Counted from the stretch's first letter, positions 18,987 to 28,942 are shown. The stretch: DNA of 64,000 nt from Prosthecomicrobium pneumaticum (GCF_014199915.1 NZ_JACHOO010000003.1:56217-120216); one strand, 5' to 3'. The notes: a model not told the origin generated them from the sequence alone. Program-made: numbers and translations.

Positions 18987-19907
18987 ATGAGCCGAGAGCG
19001 GTGTCGGGTTCAAGCGCTTTCGGCCTTCCGGGGCAGTGCCGGTCGGCCGCGGTGGAGGCGGTCCGGCCGGCCGGGCGGCCGCCCGCCGGCATGGCACCGC
19101 GCGCTGGCGGGCGTCGTCTTCGCGTTCGTGAGCGGGGCGGCGGATGGCGCCGAACGGCTGGTCGGCGGGGCCGACTGCGTGCTCGCCGCCGGCGAGGCCG
19201 GCCGCGTCGCTGCGGTGCCGGACGGTGCTACGCTGGTGCTCGAAGACGGCCTGGTCGTGCGGCTGGCGGGGCTCGCCGTCCCCGGCTCGGCCGCCGATCC
19301 GCAACCGGCTGCGGCAGCCCGCGAGGCACTCGCCGATCTCGCGCTCGGGCGGCGGGTCGAATTGCGCTATAGCGGCCCGCGGCGTGATCGCCACGGCCGG
19401 GCGCGCGCCCATGTGTTTCGGGTCGGGCGCGATGGCGAGCCGGCGCTCTGGCTGCAGCGGGCGCTCGTCGAGGCCGGCAGGGGGCGCTTCGCCTCGGCCG
19501 CCGATGATCGCGCCTGTCTCGTTCCGCTCGCGGCGGCCGAGCGCGCCGCACGGTCGGCCGGAAGCGGACTCTGGCATGTCCCCGATTATCACATTCGCGC
19601 CGCGCGGGATTCTTCGCTTCTGCAGCAAGAAGGCCTATATGAACTCGTGGAGGGCCGGGTCCTCTCCATCGGCCGGGCCGGCCGTCGCATCTATCTGAAT
19701 TTCGGCCGGCGTTGGACGAGCGACTTCACGGCCGAGATCGAGGCCCAGGCGGAAGACGCGTTCGCGGCGGCGGGCGTTCCCGTCGAAACCCTTGAGGGGC
19801 GAATTGTTCGAGTGCGCGGCTGGATCGAGGAGCATGGCGGGCCGTTGGTTCGCATCACGCATCCCGAGCAGATCGAGATTCTGGACGAGGCCGATGGCGG
19901 CAATTGA
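18987..19907 (+). CDS. Thermonuclease (SNase-like) family exported protein
   Basis: A 306-residue protein with an Arg-rich N-terminus, then a hydrophobic export segment (ALAGVVFAFVSGAADG). An SNase-like OB-fold follows, with LVVRLAGLAVPG and the ARAHVF strand. The family cleaves nucleic acids in the periplasm or outside the cell, but some SNase-fold members lack catalytic residues, and I cannot confirm them here. The true start could be internal. It overlaps the M48 protease start by 14 bp, indicating co-translation. Confidence 0.75.
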   Translation: MSRERCRVQALSAFRGSAGRPRWRRSGRPGGRPPAWHRALAGVVFAFVSGAADGAERLVGGADCVLAAGEAGRVAAVPDGATLVLEDGLVVRLAGLAVPGSAADPQPAAAAREALADLALGRRVELRYSGPRRDRHGRARAHVFRVGRDGEPALWLQRALVEAGRGRFASAADDRACLVPLAAAERAARSAGSGLWHVPDYHIRAARDSSLLQQEGLYELVEGRVLSIGRAGRRIYLNFGRRWTSDFTAEIEAQAEDAFAAAGVPVETLEGRIVRVRGWIEEHGGPLVRITHPEQIEILDEADGGN

Positions 19908-21381
19908 CGCTCAGCGGGGACTGGACCGGGCGATACGCTTCGTCGCGGCCGTGACGCTCGCCGCGGCGCTGTCGGGCTGTACCTCGACGGTGCTCGAGGG
20001 GACGCTCGGACCGAGTCAGCCGCTCGTGGGTGCGGCGCAACCCGCGCCGGTCGATCCGCAGGTCGCCCGTGTCGGGGCCGAGGAACATCCCCGCATTGTG
20101 GCGGCTTTCGGCGGCGTCTATCGCGACCCCAAGCTCGAGCAGACGCTCGCCCGCGTCGTCGGCCGCCTGGTCGATGCCTCGGAGGTGCCGTCGCAGGCCT
20201 ATCGGATCACCATCCTCAATTCGCCGACCGTCAACGCCTTCGCGCTCCCCGGCGGCTATCTCTACGTCACGCGCGGGTTGCTCGCGCTCGCCAACGACTC
20301 CTCCGAACTCGCCGCGGTGATCGCGCACGAGATGGCGCACGTCACAGCCAATCATGCGGTCGAGCGGCAGAACCGCGCCCGCGAGGCGGTGATCGTCAGC
20401 CGCGTCGTCACCGATGTGCTCGACGACGGCCTCGCCGGCAAGCTGGCGCTCGCCTCCTCGCAGCGCACCCTCGCCGCCTTCTCGCAGCAGCAGGAACTGG
20501 AGGCCGACGCGATCGGCATCAGGACGATCGGCAAAGCCGGCTACGACCCGTTCGCCGCAGCGCGCTTCCTCGAGCGGATGGGCCGCTTCGCCGATTACAA
20601 GTCGGCGCCGGGCGCGGTGCAGGACAAGCGGGCGGACTTCCTCTCCTCGCATCCCTCGACGCCGCAGCGGGTCGAGTTCGCCATCCGCGCGGCGCGCCAG
20701 TTCGGCGCCCCGGGCATCGGCGAGGTCGACCGCAACCGCTATCTCGACGGCATCGACGGGGTCGTCTTCGGCGATGATCCGTCGCAGGGCTATGTCCGCG
20801 GCCGCAATTTCCTGCATCCCGCGCTCGGCGTCGGTTTCACCGTCCCGGACGGGTTCGTGCTCGACAACACGGCCGATGCGGTGCTCGCGACCGGCACGGA
20901 CGGCACGGCGCTCCGCTTCGACGGGGCCAATCTCGCCGCCGGCACCTCGCTCGTCGATTATCTGACCTCGGGCTGGGTCAACGGGCTCGACCGGAGTTCG
21001 ATCACGAGTTTCTCCGTCAACGGCATGGAGGCCGCGTCGGCGCGCGCGTCGGCGCGCGGCTGGGCCTTCCGGATCATCCTGATCCGCGCCGGCGAGACCG
21101 CGACCTATCGCTTCATCTTCGCCAACGAGAGTGACGCACCCGGCCTGCAGCAGGCGGCGGACGCGACGATCGCGAGCTTCCGCAAGCTGACGGCGGACGA
21201 AGCGTCGCGGCTGCAGCCCTTGCGGGTGCGGGTCGTCACCGTGCGCCCGGGCGATACGGTGGAGCGCTTCGCCGCGCAGATGTCGGAGGTGGACCGCCCC
21301 GCCGATCTCTTCCGGGCTCTCAACGGCATCGGCCCGGGCGACCAGCCTTCGCCGGGCAGCAAGGTCAAGATCATCCAGTAG
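19894..21381 (+). CDS. M48-family zinc metalloprotease lipoprotein with LysM-like C-terminus
   Basis: A 495-residue protein. The lipobox ALSGC (Cys about residue 29) predicts a lipid anchor. The M48 zinc site is complete: HEMAH with the third ligand in QQQELEADAIG. The C-terminus (VVTVRPGDTVERFA through to KVKIIQ) resembles a LysM peptidoglycan-binding module. It is thus a periplasmic quality-control protease of the BepA/LoiP group, probably tethered to the wall. It is translated with the preceding nuclease gene. Confidence 0.88.
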   Translation: MAAIDAQRGLDRAIRFVAAVTLAAALSGCTSTVLEGTLGPSQPLVGAAQPAPVDPQVARVGAEEHPRIVAAFGGVYRDPKLEQTLARVVGRLVDASEVPSQAYRITILNSPTVNAFALPGGYLYVTRGLLALANDSSELAAVIAHEMAHVTANHAVERQNRAREAVIVSRVVTDVLDDGLAGKLALASSQRTLAAFSQQQELEADAIGIRTIGKAGYDPFAAARFLERMGRFADYKSAPGAVQDKRADFLSSHPSTPQRVEFAIRAARQFGAPGIGEVDRNRYLDGIDGVVFGDDPSQGYVRGRNFLHPALGVGFTVPDGFVLDNTADAVLATGTDGTALRFDGANLAAGTSLVDYLTSGWVNGLDRSSITSFSVNGMEAASARASARGWAFRIILIRAGETATYRFIFANESDAPGLQQAADATIASFRKLTADEASRLQPLRVRVVTVRPGDTVERFAAQMSEVDRPADLFRALNGIGPGDQPSPGSKVKIIQ

Positions 21382-21427
21382 GCCGAGGGGCAGAAACGGC
21401 GGCGGACGCGCGACGGGAGCGTCCGAC

Positions 21428-22297
21428 TCAGATGAAGTTCGCCGTGTCCGGGTGTTGCTGCAGCAGGGCGGCCTTCAGCTTCTCGAGCGCCCGGCTCTCG
21501 ATCTGGCGGACCCGCTCCTTCGAGATGCCGAGGCTTTCGCCGAGCGCTTCGAGTGTCGCGCCCCCGTCGTCGCGCAGCCGCCGCTCGCGCACGATGCGCA
21601 GTTCGCGCGGTGACAGCACGGCGAGCGCATCGTTGAGCCAGGCGACGCGGCGCTCGCTGTCGATCGCCGTGCCGACCCGCTCGTCCTGCAGCGGCTCGCC
21701 GTCGACGAGGAAGTCCTGCCGGTCGGAGGCGCCCTGATCGCTCTCGCTGACAGGTGCGTTGAGCGACATGTCGGGTCCGGAGAGGCGCGCATCCATCAGT
21801 GCGACGTCATTCGTCGAGACCCCGATCGCGGTGGCGATCTGCCGGTAGATCTGGTGATCGGGCAGGCCGGTCGTGCCGCGGGCGAGACGGGCGCGCAGCC
21901 GGCGCAGGTTGAAGAAGAGGGCCTTCTGCGCCGAGCTCGTGCCGCCGCGGACGATCGACCAGTTGCGCAGGATGTAATCCTGGATCGAGGCGCGGATCCA
22001 CCAGGTGGCATAGGTGGAGAAGCGCACCTCGCGCTCCGGCTCGAAGCGGGCCGCCGCTTCCAAAAGCCCGACATGGCCCTCCTGGATCAGGTCGCTCATC
22101 GGCAGGCCGAAATGGCGGAAGCGGGCGGCGATCGCGATGACGAGCCGCATGTGCGAGGAGGTCAGGCGATGAAGCGCGACCTGGTCGTTCTCGCTGCGCC
22201 AGCGGGTCGCGAGCGCGTGTTCCTCGTCGCGTTCGAGGTAGGGCGCTCGCATCGCCGCTCGGACGATGTTTCCGCGGGGGTATGACGCCGACGCCAT
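21428..22297 (-). CDS. rpoH2: RNA polymerase sigma-32-type factor (RpoH2-like)
   Basis: A 289-residue heat-shock-type sigma factor. Region 2 has DLIQEGHVGLLEAAARF and FSTYATWWIRASIQ. The RpoH box appears as QKALFFNLRRLR. Region 4 ends with LEALGESLGISKERVRQIE. The ATG at 22297 has GGAGG upstream. Alphaproteobacteria often carry a second RpoH for oxidative and general stress, and the neighbouring carD-fdxA order matches RpoH2 loci. It may be transcribed under EcfG control, but no clear EcfG promoter was seen. Confidence 0.9.
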   Translation of the reverse strand: MASASYPRGNIVRAAMRAPYLERDEEHALATRWRSENDQVALHRLTSSHMRLVIAIAARFRHFGLPMSDLIQEGHVGLLEAAARFEPEREVRFSTYATWWIRASIQDYILRNWSIVRGGTSSAQKALFFNLRRLRARLARGTTGLPDHQIYRQIATAIGVSTNDVALMDARLSGPDMSLNAPVSESDQGASDRQDFLVDGEPLQDERVGTAIDSERRVAWLNDALAVLSPRELRIVRERRLRDDGGATLEALGESLGISKERVRQIESRALEKLKAALLQQHPDTANFI

Positions 22298-22619
22298 CCT
22301 TCGCCTCCGGGGAGTCCGAGGCCGCGGCATCTCCGCGGCTCGACATTCCGAACTTTACGCGGCCCGCCATCCATCGGGTCACACAATGCCGTGAGACGAT
22401 AGAACGGCGGGACGACACTCGGGTTGCGCTGCGGCGAAGGGATCGACGGATCTGCCGCGCGGCGCCTATCCGACGCGCAGCTCATGTTACGAAGCGGTGG
22501 CGTGCCCGGATCAGCATCGGCGAGGTTCGGTGACGTCGTCGAGGAGCCAATTTGGCTCGTCCGCCCAACGCCCCCTCGGCCGTTCGCCGGGCGCATCTTC
22601 GGCGGGCGTCCGCGCAGCC

Positions 22620-23655
22620 CATGCCGCTCCCCTCTCCCGCTCGCGGGACAGGGGTTGCCGCCGTTGCGCTCGGTCGGGAGGAGGACTTCTCTTCCCTGCA
22701 ATCGGCCCTCTTCCCCTCTCCCGCGCGGCGGGAGAGGGCTTCCGGCCTTGGTGTCGCAGGTCGCGCAAGCGACCGAGACGGTTAGGCCGGAAGGGTGAGG
22801 GCCGCTTTCTTCATCGGGGAAGGGAAGAGCCCTCACCCCCGCCCTCTCCCGCGATGCGGGAGAGGGGGCTGTAGCCGTTGCGCTCGATCGGGAGGACGAC
22901 TTCTCTTCACTGCAATCGGCCCTCTTCCCCTCTCCCGCGCGGCGGGAGAGGGCTTCCGGCCTCGGCGTCGCAGGGAGCGCAAGCGACCGAGACGGTTAGG
23001 CCGGAAGGGTGAGGGGCGTCTTTCTTCATCGGGGAAGGGAAGCGCCCTCACCCCGGCCCTCTCCCGCGATGCGGGAGAGGGGGGTGCCGCCGTTGCGCTC
23101 GATCGGGAGGACGACTTCTCTTCCCTGCAATCGGCCCTCTTCCCCTCTCCCGCTTGCGGGAGAGGGCTTCCGGCCTGGGCGTCGCAGGGAGCGCCAGCGG
23201 CCGAGGCGCGTAGGCCGGAAGGGCGGGGGCCGCTTTCTTTCATCGGGGAAGGGAAGGACCCTCACCCCCGCCCTCTCCCGCGATGCGGGAGAGGGGGTTG
23301 CCGCCGTTGCGCTCGATCGGGAGGACGACTTCTCTTCCCTGCAATCGGCCCTCTTCCCCTCTCCCGCTCGCGGGAGAGGGCTTCCGGCCTCGGCGTCGCA
23401 GGGAGCGCCAGCGGCCGAGATGCTTAGGCCGGAAGGGTGAGGGCCGCTTTCTTCATCGGGGAAGGGAAGGGCCCTCGCCCCCACCCTCTCCCGCGATGCG
23501 GGAGAGGGGGTTGCCGCCGTTGCGCTCGATCGGGAGGGCGACTTCTCTTCCCTGCAATCGGCCCTCTTCCCCTCTCCCGCTTGCGGGAGAGGGCTTCCGG
23601 CCTGGGCGTCGCAGGGAGCGCCAGCGGCCGAGATGCTCAGGCCGGAAGGGCGGGG
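22620..23655. repeat. Tandem array of about 214-bp palindromic repeats
   Basis: The marker TGCAATCGGC recurs at 22697, 22911, 23126, 23340 and 23553 (spacings 214, 215, 214 and 213), so about five head-to-tail units fill the gap between rpoH2 and carD. Each unit holds two CTCTCCCGC/GCGGGAGAG hairpins and a CTTCCGGCCT...AGGCCGGAAG pair. The spacing is not a multiple of three and stop codons are few only because of GC content, so it is not coding. The hairpin spacers vary (GCGCGGC, GCTTGC, GCTCGC), with paired changes that keep the stems. The unit also occurs at the left end of the window. Confidence 0.93.
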
Positions 23656-23677
23656 CGCTGCGTTCGGCGCGGCGCGG

Positions 23678-24274
23678 TCAGGCGGCCTCGTCCTGCTCCT
23701 CGTCTTCGGGCTCGGCCGGCGCGTCTTCGGCGCTCGCCTCGGTCTTCGCGCCGCGGCGCGGGCTCTTGGCGAGGTTCTGCTCGATCTGGCGGATCGCCTC
23801 GGTCTCCGAGATCTGGCCGACCGAGGCGATCTCGCGCGCCATGCGGTCGAGCGCCGCCTCGTAGAGCTGCCGCTCGGAATAGGATTGCTCGGGCTGGGTA
23901 TCGGACCGATAGAGGTCGCGCACCACCTCGGCGATGGCGATCAGATCGCCCGAATTGATCTTCGCCTCATATTCCTGGGCGCGGCGGCTCCACATCGTCC
24001 GCTTGACGCGGGCGCGGCCGCGAATGGTCTCGAGCGCCTTTTTGACGGTCGCTGCGTCGGATAGCTTGCGCATGCCGACGGTATTGGCCTTGGCGACCGG
24101 CACACGAAGCGTCATCTTGTCCTTCTCGAAGAAGATGACGTAGAGCTCGAGCTTGAGCCCCGCCACTTCCTGCTCCTCGTGACCGACAATCGTGCCGACG
24201 CCGTGCGCCGGGTAGACGATGTGCTCGCCGGTCTTGAACTCGGAACGAGAGGCGGGCTTCTTCACGGTGGCCAT
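23678..24274 (-). CDS. carD: CarD-family transcriptional regulator
   Basis: A 198-residue protein. It has an N-terminal RNA polymerase-interacting Tudor-like domain (GEHIVYPAHGVG near residue 17) and a helical DNA-binding part. The C-terminal tail is acidic, rich in Glu and Asp. CarD binds the polymerase beta subunit and stabilises open complexes at rRNA and growth genes. Only 22 bp separate its stop from the tandem repeat array, whose hairpins may end the transcript. Confidence 0.93.
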   Translation of the reverse strand: MATVKKPASRSEFKTGEHIVYPAHGVGTIVGHEEQEVAGLKLELYVIFFEKDKMTLRVPVAKANTVGMRKLSDAATVKKALETIRGRARVKRTMWSRRAQEYEAKINSGDLIAIAEVVRDLYRSDTQPEQSYSERQLYEAALDRMAREIASVGQISETEAIRQIEQNLAKSPRRGAKTEASAEDAPAEPEDEEQDEAA

Positions 24275-24557
24275 TACGCTTCAACTCCTGTCATGACCGC
24301 CCGGCTCGGCGAAGCCGGCAGCCCTCTTCATCGGCGCGCGGCGACGCGCCACGCTTCCCAACCGCAGCCCCTGCCGGCCGGGCCCGCTTGCGCACAAGGG
24401 ACCAATGCGCCCAAGAACCTTCCGCTCCGAACCCGCGCGGCGACGCGAATTCGACAGGGCGGACGGCTCTCGTGGCTGATCACGTATCCGACACGGTGGG
24501 CGGGAGCAGAACGAGCCAGAATCTGACTGTAAGAGCTACCCTACCACAAAATAGGGG
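24275..24557. other. Intergenic region upstream of carD
   Basis: About 280 bp with no credible gene. The part nearest the fdxA terminator (24515-24557) is AT-rich and is the likely place for the carD promoter, but no box pair stands out. Confidence 0.4.
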
Positions 24558-24600
24558 AAAAATAAAGCGCGCCGTGCACTATTGCCGCACAGCAGCGCGC
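24558..24600 (-). terminator. Intrinsic terminator of fdxA
   Basis: Downstream of fdxA on the minus strand, a stem of GCGCGC/GCGCGC with an inner GTGC/GCAC pairing is followed by TTTATTTTT. The T-tract is striking in this GC-rich sequence. It ends the helicase-S4-fdxA transcript before carD. Confidence 0.75.
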
Positions 24601-24658
24601 CCGCTGTCGAATGCTCGACGGCGGGGCAGGATCGGGCGGCGAGACCAGACGGCGTGGC

Positions 24659-24997
24659 TCAGTCGCCTTCGCCGGCCTCCGGGGAGAAGTAGAGGTCGAG
24701 CTTGTTCTCGACACCATCCATCGCCTTCGCGTCCGCCGGCGGCTCCTTGCGGGCGGTGATGTTCGGCCACTTCTCGGCGTAGTCAGCGTTGAGCTTCAGC
24801 CATCTGTCGAGGCCGGGCTCGGTATCCGGCTTGATCGCCTCGGCCGGACATTCCGGCTCGCAGACGCCGCAATCGATGCATTCGTCCGGATGGATGACCA
24901 GCATGTTCTCGCCTTCGTAGAAGCAGTCCACCGGACAGACTTCGACGCAGTCGGTGTACTTGCAGCGAATGCAGTTGTCGGTCACCACATAGGTCAC
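24659..24997 (-). CDS. fdxA: Seven-iron ferredoxin FdxA
   Basis: A 112-residue ferredoxin starting [17 protein letters not shown]. The Cys pattern C-x2-C-x4-C-x3-C followed by [12 protein letters not shown] marks one 3Fe-4S and one 4Fe-4S cluster. It is a small soluble electron carrier. The start is a GTG at 24997, preceded by GGGAG at 7 bp, which gives the standard family length; no ATG fits. It lies downstream of the S4 and helicase genes, an arrangement common in Hyphomicrobiales. Confidence 0.93.
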   Translation of the reverse strand: MTYVVTDNCIRCKYTDCVEVCPVDCFYEGENMLVIHPDECIDCGVCEPECPAEAIKPDTEPGLDRWLKLNADYAEKWPNITARKEPPADAKAMDGVENKLDLYFSPEAGEGD

Positions 24998-25141
24998 GAC
25001 GGTCTCCCGGAAGTCGGCCGGCAGCGGGCCGGCAGGCGTTGGGTAGCCGGTTCGGCCGGAGCGCGCAAGAACGAGCGCGCTGTCCGAAGCGGCGGAACAG
25101 GATCGATTTTTCACGCCGGCGGCGATGCGCGCAACGCTCCG

Positions 25142-25438
25142 TCACGAGGCCGGTCCGCGGGCCTCGCCGGAGGCCGGAACGTCCTCATAGAGCCGGCGGG
25201 CTTCCTCGGCGGGGCCGCGCCGTCCACCGCAGGCGGCGATCCGCACGACGCGCACCGCAGCCGGCGTGACGAGGGTCAGCACATCGCCCGGGCCGACCAG
25301 CCGGCTCGGCTGGTCGACTTTCTCGCGGTTGACCCGAACCGCGCCCGCCTCGACGAGGCGCTGCGCACCGGTCCGGCTCTTCGTGAAGCGGGCGAACCAC
25401 AGCCATTTGTCGATGCGCTGCCGTTCACCCGCCGTCAT
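25142..25438 (-). CDS. S4-domain RNA-binding protein (Hsp15-like)
   Basis: A 98-residue protein with an S4 RNA-binding fold (RIDKWLWFARFTKSRTGAQR, then GAVRVNREKV). E. coli Hsp15 (HslR) rescues stalled 50S subunits carrying nascent chains. It is only 6 bp behind the helicase gene, so the two are co-transcribed. Confidence 0.88.
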   Translation of the reverse strand: MTAGERQRIDKWLWFARFTKSRTGAQRLVEAGAVRVNREKVDQPSRLVGPGDVLTLVTPAAVRVVRIAACGGRRGPAEEARRLYEDVPASGEARGPAS

Positions 25439-25444
25439 CGCGGA

Positions 25445-28400
25445 TCAGCCGCCCTTGCCCTCGAGGCTCGCCTTCAGGGCGGCGAGCTTCGCGAAAGGCG
25501 AGTTCGGATCGATCGGCCGGTCGCGCCGCTCCTCCCGCGGCCGTTCGTCGCGGGGGCGCTCGGGGCGCCGCTCCTTGCCCTCGCGGCGCTCCGGCCGCTC
25601 GCCGCTCTGCGGGCCGCCGCCGCGCCGCTCCGGGCGGTCGGGCCGGTCCCGCCGCTCGGGCCGCGCCTCGCTCCGCTCACCACCGCCGCCGCCACGCTCC
25701 GGCCTCGGCTGGGCACGGCGGTCGTCGCCGCCTGCGGAGGCCTCGCCGTCGCGCCGGCCGCCGCCCTGATGGCGACGGTCGCCCGGCCGGCCATGCGGCC
25801 GCTGATCGCCGCGCCGCTCGCCGCCGCCCTCGCGGGGGCCGCGGCGCTCGCCGCTCTCCGCCGTCTCGGTGGCGCCGGCCTGCGGACGCCGCCGGTCCTC
25901 GCGCTTGCGGTCCGGGCGTCGGTCGAAGCGGCCCGGACGCCAGATCTCGATGAAGGCCGGCTCGGCCTCCGCCTCTGCGGGCGCTGCGTCGGCGGCAGGG
26001 GCAGGGGCAGGGGCGTCGGAGGCCTCGGCCGCGCTTGGCCCGGCCTGCGCGGGCGTCTCGTCGGCCTCGGCAGACGGCTGGGGCTCCGCAGGGGCCTCGG
26101 GTCCGGCGGCGGCATCCGCGAGGCCGGCGGACGGCCCGCCGCCGGCGGGCAGTTCTTCCGCATCCCCCTCAGCGGCTTCCACGGCGGCGGTCTCGGCCGC
26201 CGGTTCCGCGGTCTCGGCCGCCGGTTCCGCGGTCTCGTCCGTCGCCGCCGCGGTCGCGGCGGCGGGCTGGTCCGCTTCCCCGTCCGGCGCAGTATCGACG
26301 GCCGGTGCGGCTTCCTCCCGATCGACGGTCGGCGCGGCCTCGTCCGGCTGACCTTCCGCCGTCACCGGCTCCGCGTCGGGGGCGGTGGTCGTCTCGACCC
26401 CGGCGGCCGGTTCGGCCGGCGCGGCAGCTTGCGGCGCCACAGCGGTCGTTTCGGGCGGCGCGGCGACCGGCTTCGGCGCCGGCCGGCGTTCCAGCCGGTA
26501 GCCGAGCGCCTTCAGGATCGAGGCGAAGTCCTCGCCCGAGCAGCCGAGCAGCGATGTCATCGAGACGGTGACGGTGAAGCCGTTGCCGTCGACCGCACCG
26601 TCCGGTCCGACCGGATTGTCCGGCGTCGGCTTCCAGGCGATCAGCGGCCGGATGATGTCGGCGAGCCGCTCCAGAATGTCGATGCGGACGGCGCGATTGC
26701 CGGCGATGCGATAGCCCACCACGCGATAGAGCGGGCGGGCGAATGTCGGATCGACCGGAATCGTCGTGCGGCCCGAGGCCGAGAGCTGCGGCAACTCGGT
26801 CAGGCCGGCCATATCGAGGCCGCCATTCTTGAGGGCGAAGAGCATCGCCGAGAGCGCGCCCGGCGCCGGCTTGAGCAGCGCCGGCACATAGATGTGATAG
26901 GCGCCGAAGCGGACCCCGAGATTGCGCAGGCCCGCCCGCGCCTCCTGGTCGAGCGCCTTGACCTCCTCGGCGATCTCGGCCCGCTCGATGACGCCGAAAT
27001 TCTCGGCCAGCCGATAGGCGATGCCGCGTGCGGCGCCCGGCAGGCCCTCCGCGGCGAGGAGATCGAGCAGCGGCTTCAGGAGCGTGCCGATCTGGCTCGA
27101 CAGCCAGAGGTCGAGCCGATCCTGCACCCGCTCGCGGGCCGGGCCGGTCAGGCCTTCATCCGCGAGCAGGACGAGGCGCGGCTTCAGCGCCTCGTCGCCG
27201 GCGACGAGCCGGGCGACGGGCGCGCCGAGCCAGCGCAGCGTGCCGTCGGCGGACAGCGCGAATTCGGGGTTCGGGGCGTTGCCGAGCTTGTCGGCGCGCC
27301 GGTCGATTTCGCCCGAGAGCGCCTTCTGGGCCGCGGCCCGCACCGCTTTGGCGTCCGGACCGTCGCCGGCCGCGTCGGCAGTGAAGCGGAAGCCCTGCAG
27401 GCTGCCGACATGCTGGCCCTCGACCATCACGTCGCCGGCCGGAGTGATCTCAACGTCGAGCATGGCGTTCTCTCTCAGGCGCCTCATCAGCACGCTGGTG
27501 CGCCGATCGACGAAACGCTGCATCAAGCGCTCGTGAAGGGCATCGGAAAGACGATCCTCTATCGCGCGCGTGCGCTCCTGCCAATGGCGAGGATCGGCGA
27601 GCCAGTTCGGACGGTTGGCCGCGAAGGTCCAGGTCCGGATGTGAGCGATGCGATTGGCGAGCGTATCGATGTCGCCATCGGTCCGGTCGGCATAGGAAAC
27701 TTGCGCCGCGAACCAGTCCTCCGGGATCGCGCCGCGCCGCGCGACATGGCCGAAAATGTCAATGACGAGCTCGGCGTGATTGGCGGGGGCGATGCGCCGG
27801 TAATCGGGAATGGCGCAGATATCCCAGAGCAGGGCGACGCGCTCGGCACCGACCGCGAGATCGCGCACCTCGGGATCGCGCGCGGCGAAATGGAGCGCGG
27901 CGACGTCCTCGGCCGGCGGCGCCTTGGTGAGGCCTTCCTGCTGCGGCGTCCGTTCGAGGCTCTCCTTGAGGGTCTCGACCGAGCGGAAGTCGAGCAGCCG
28001 GTTCCGCCACTGCACGGTGCGGACCGGGCTGAAGCTGTGTGTCTCGAGCTGTTCGATCAGCTCGTCTTCGAAAGAATCGACGCCGGAGGTGACGCCGAAG
28101 GTACCGTCGCGGGTGTGGCGGCCGGCGCGGCCCGCGATCTGGCCGAGTTCGGCGGCGGTCAGCCGGCGGTACTGGTAGCCGTCGAACTTGCGCTCCTGCG
28201 CGAAGGCGACGTGGTCGACGTCGAGATTGAGCCCCATGCCGATCGCGTCGGTGGCGACGAGGAAATCGACGTCGCCGGACTGGAAGAGCTCCACCTGGGC
28301 GTTGCGGGTGCGCGGCGACAGCGAACCGAGCACGACGGCGGCGCCGCCGCGCTGGCGCCGGATCAGTTCGGCGATCGCATAGACCTCGTCGGCCGAGAAG

Positions 28401-28942
28401 GCGACGATCGCCGAACGGCGGGGCAGGCGGGTGATCTTCTTCGAGCCCGACCAGGTCAGCATCGACATGCGCGGCCGGGTGATCACGGTGGCGCCGGGGA
28501 TCAGCTTCTCGACCATGCCGCGCATCGTGCCGGCGCCGAGCAGCAGGGTCTCGTCGCGGCCGCGCAGATTGAGGATGCGGTCGGTGAAGACATGGCCGCG
28601 TTCGAGATCGCCGGCGAGCTGGATCTCGTCGATGGCGAGGAACGAGGCGCCGGTGTCGGTCGGCAGCGCTTCCACGGTGCAGACCCGGAAGCGCGGATTG
28701 GCGGGGATGACCTTTTCCTCGCCGGTGACGAGGGCGACCTGATCGGCGCCGACCCGGGCCGCTACCTTCGTATAGACCTCGCGGGCGAGCAGCCTGAGCG
28801 GCAGGCCGATGACGCCCGAGGGATGGGCGAGCATGCGCTCGATGGCGAAATGGGTCTTGCCGGTGTTTGTCGGTCCGAGAACGGCGACGACATTGCGGCC
28901 ACCGTCTTTCGGGGCGCCGCCGGAACTCAAAGGAAGCGTCAT
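25445..28942 (-). CDS. SUV3-like DExH RNA helicase with long disordered C-tail
   Basis: A 1165-residue helicase-related protein. Walker A is GPTNTGKTHFA (about residue 24), motif II is DEIQ, and motif VI lies in QIAGRAGR, as in SUV3 mitochondrial RNA helicases. From about residue 830 the sequence becomes Ala/Glu/Pro-rich, then strongly Arg/Gly-rich, and ends in a more ordered SPFAKLAALKASL. The ATG at 28942 is preferred over a GTG at 28972, which lacks a ribosome site. A role in RNA turnover or ribosome metabolism is likely, given the S4 partner. Confidence 0.88.
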   Translation of the reverse strand: MTLPLSSGGAPKDGGRNVVAVLGPTNTGKTHFAIERMLAHPSGVIGLPLRLLAREVYTKVAARVGADQVALVTGEEKVIPANPRFRVCTVEALPTDTGASFLAIDEIQLAGDLERGHVFTDRILNLRGRDETLLLGAGTMRGMVEKLIPGATVITRPRMSMLTWSGSKKITRLPRRSAIVAFSADEVYAIAELIRRQRGGAAVVLGSLSPRTRNAQVELFQSGDVDFLVATDAIGMGLNLDVDHVAFAQERKFDGYQYRRLTAAELGQIAGRAGRHTRDGTFGVTSGVDSFEDELIEQLETHSFSPVRTVQWRNRLLDFRSVETLKESLERTPQQEGLTKAPPAEDVAALHFAARDPEVRDLAVGAERVALLWDICAIPDYRRIAPANHAELVIDIFGHVARRGAIPEDWFAAQVSYADRTDGDIDTLANRIAHIRTWTFAANRPNWLADPRHWQERTRAIEDRLSDALHERLMQRFVDRRTSVLMRRLRENAMLDVEITPAGDVMVEGQHVGSLQGFRFTADAAGDGPDAKAVRAAAQKALSGEIDRRADKLGNAPNPEFALSADGTLRWLGAPVARLVAGDEALKPRLVLLADEGLTGPARERVQDRLDLWLSSQIGTLLKPLLDLLAAEGLPGAARGIAYRLAENFGVIERAEIAEEVKALDQEARAGLRNLGVRFGAYHIYVPALLKPAPGALSAMLFALKNGGLDMAGLTELPQLSASGRTTIPVDPTFARPLYRVVGYRIAGNRAVRIDILERLADIIRPLIAWKPTPDNPVGPDGAVDGNGFTVTVSMTSLLGCSGEDFASILKALGYRLERRPAPKPVAAPPETTAVAPQAAAPAEPAAGVETTTAPDAEPVTAEGQPDEAAPTVDREEAAPAVDTAPDGEADQPAAATAAATDETAEPAAETAEPAAETAAVEAAEGDAEELPAGGGPSAGLADAAAGPEAPAEPQPSAEADETPAQAGPSAAEASDAPAPAPAADAAPAEAEAEPAFIEIWRPGRFDRRPDRKREDRRRPQAGATETAESGERRGPREGGGERRGDQRPHGRPGDRRHQGGGRRDGEASAGGDDRRAQPRPERGGGGGERSEARPERRDRPDRPERRGGGPQSGERPERREGKERRPERPRDERPREERRDRPIDPNSPFAKLAALKASLEGKGG

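Noticed and set aside
22620-23655. The regular repeats as a CRISPR array
   Set aside because: The period is 214 bp, whole units repeat rather than short repeats with unique spacers, and no cas genes are present.
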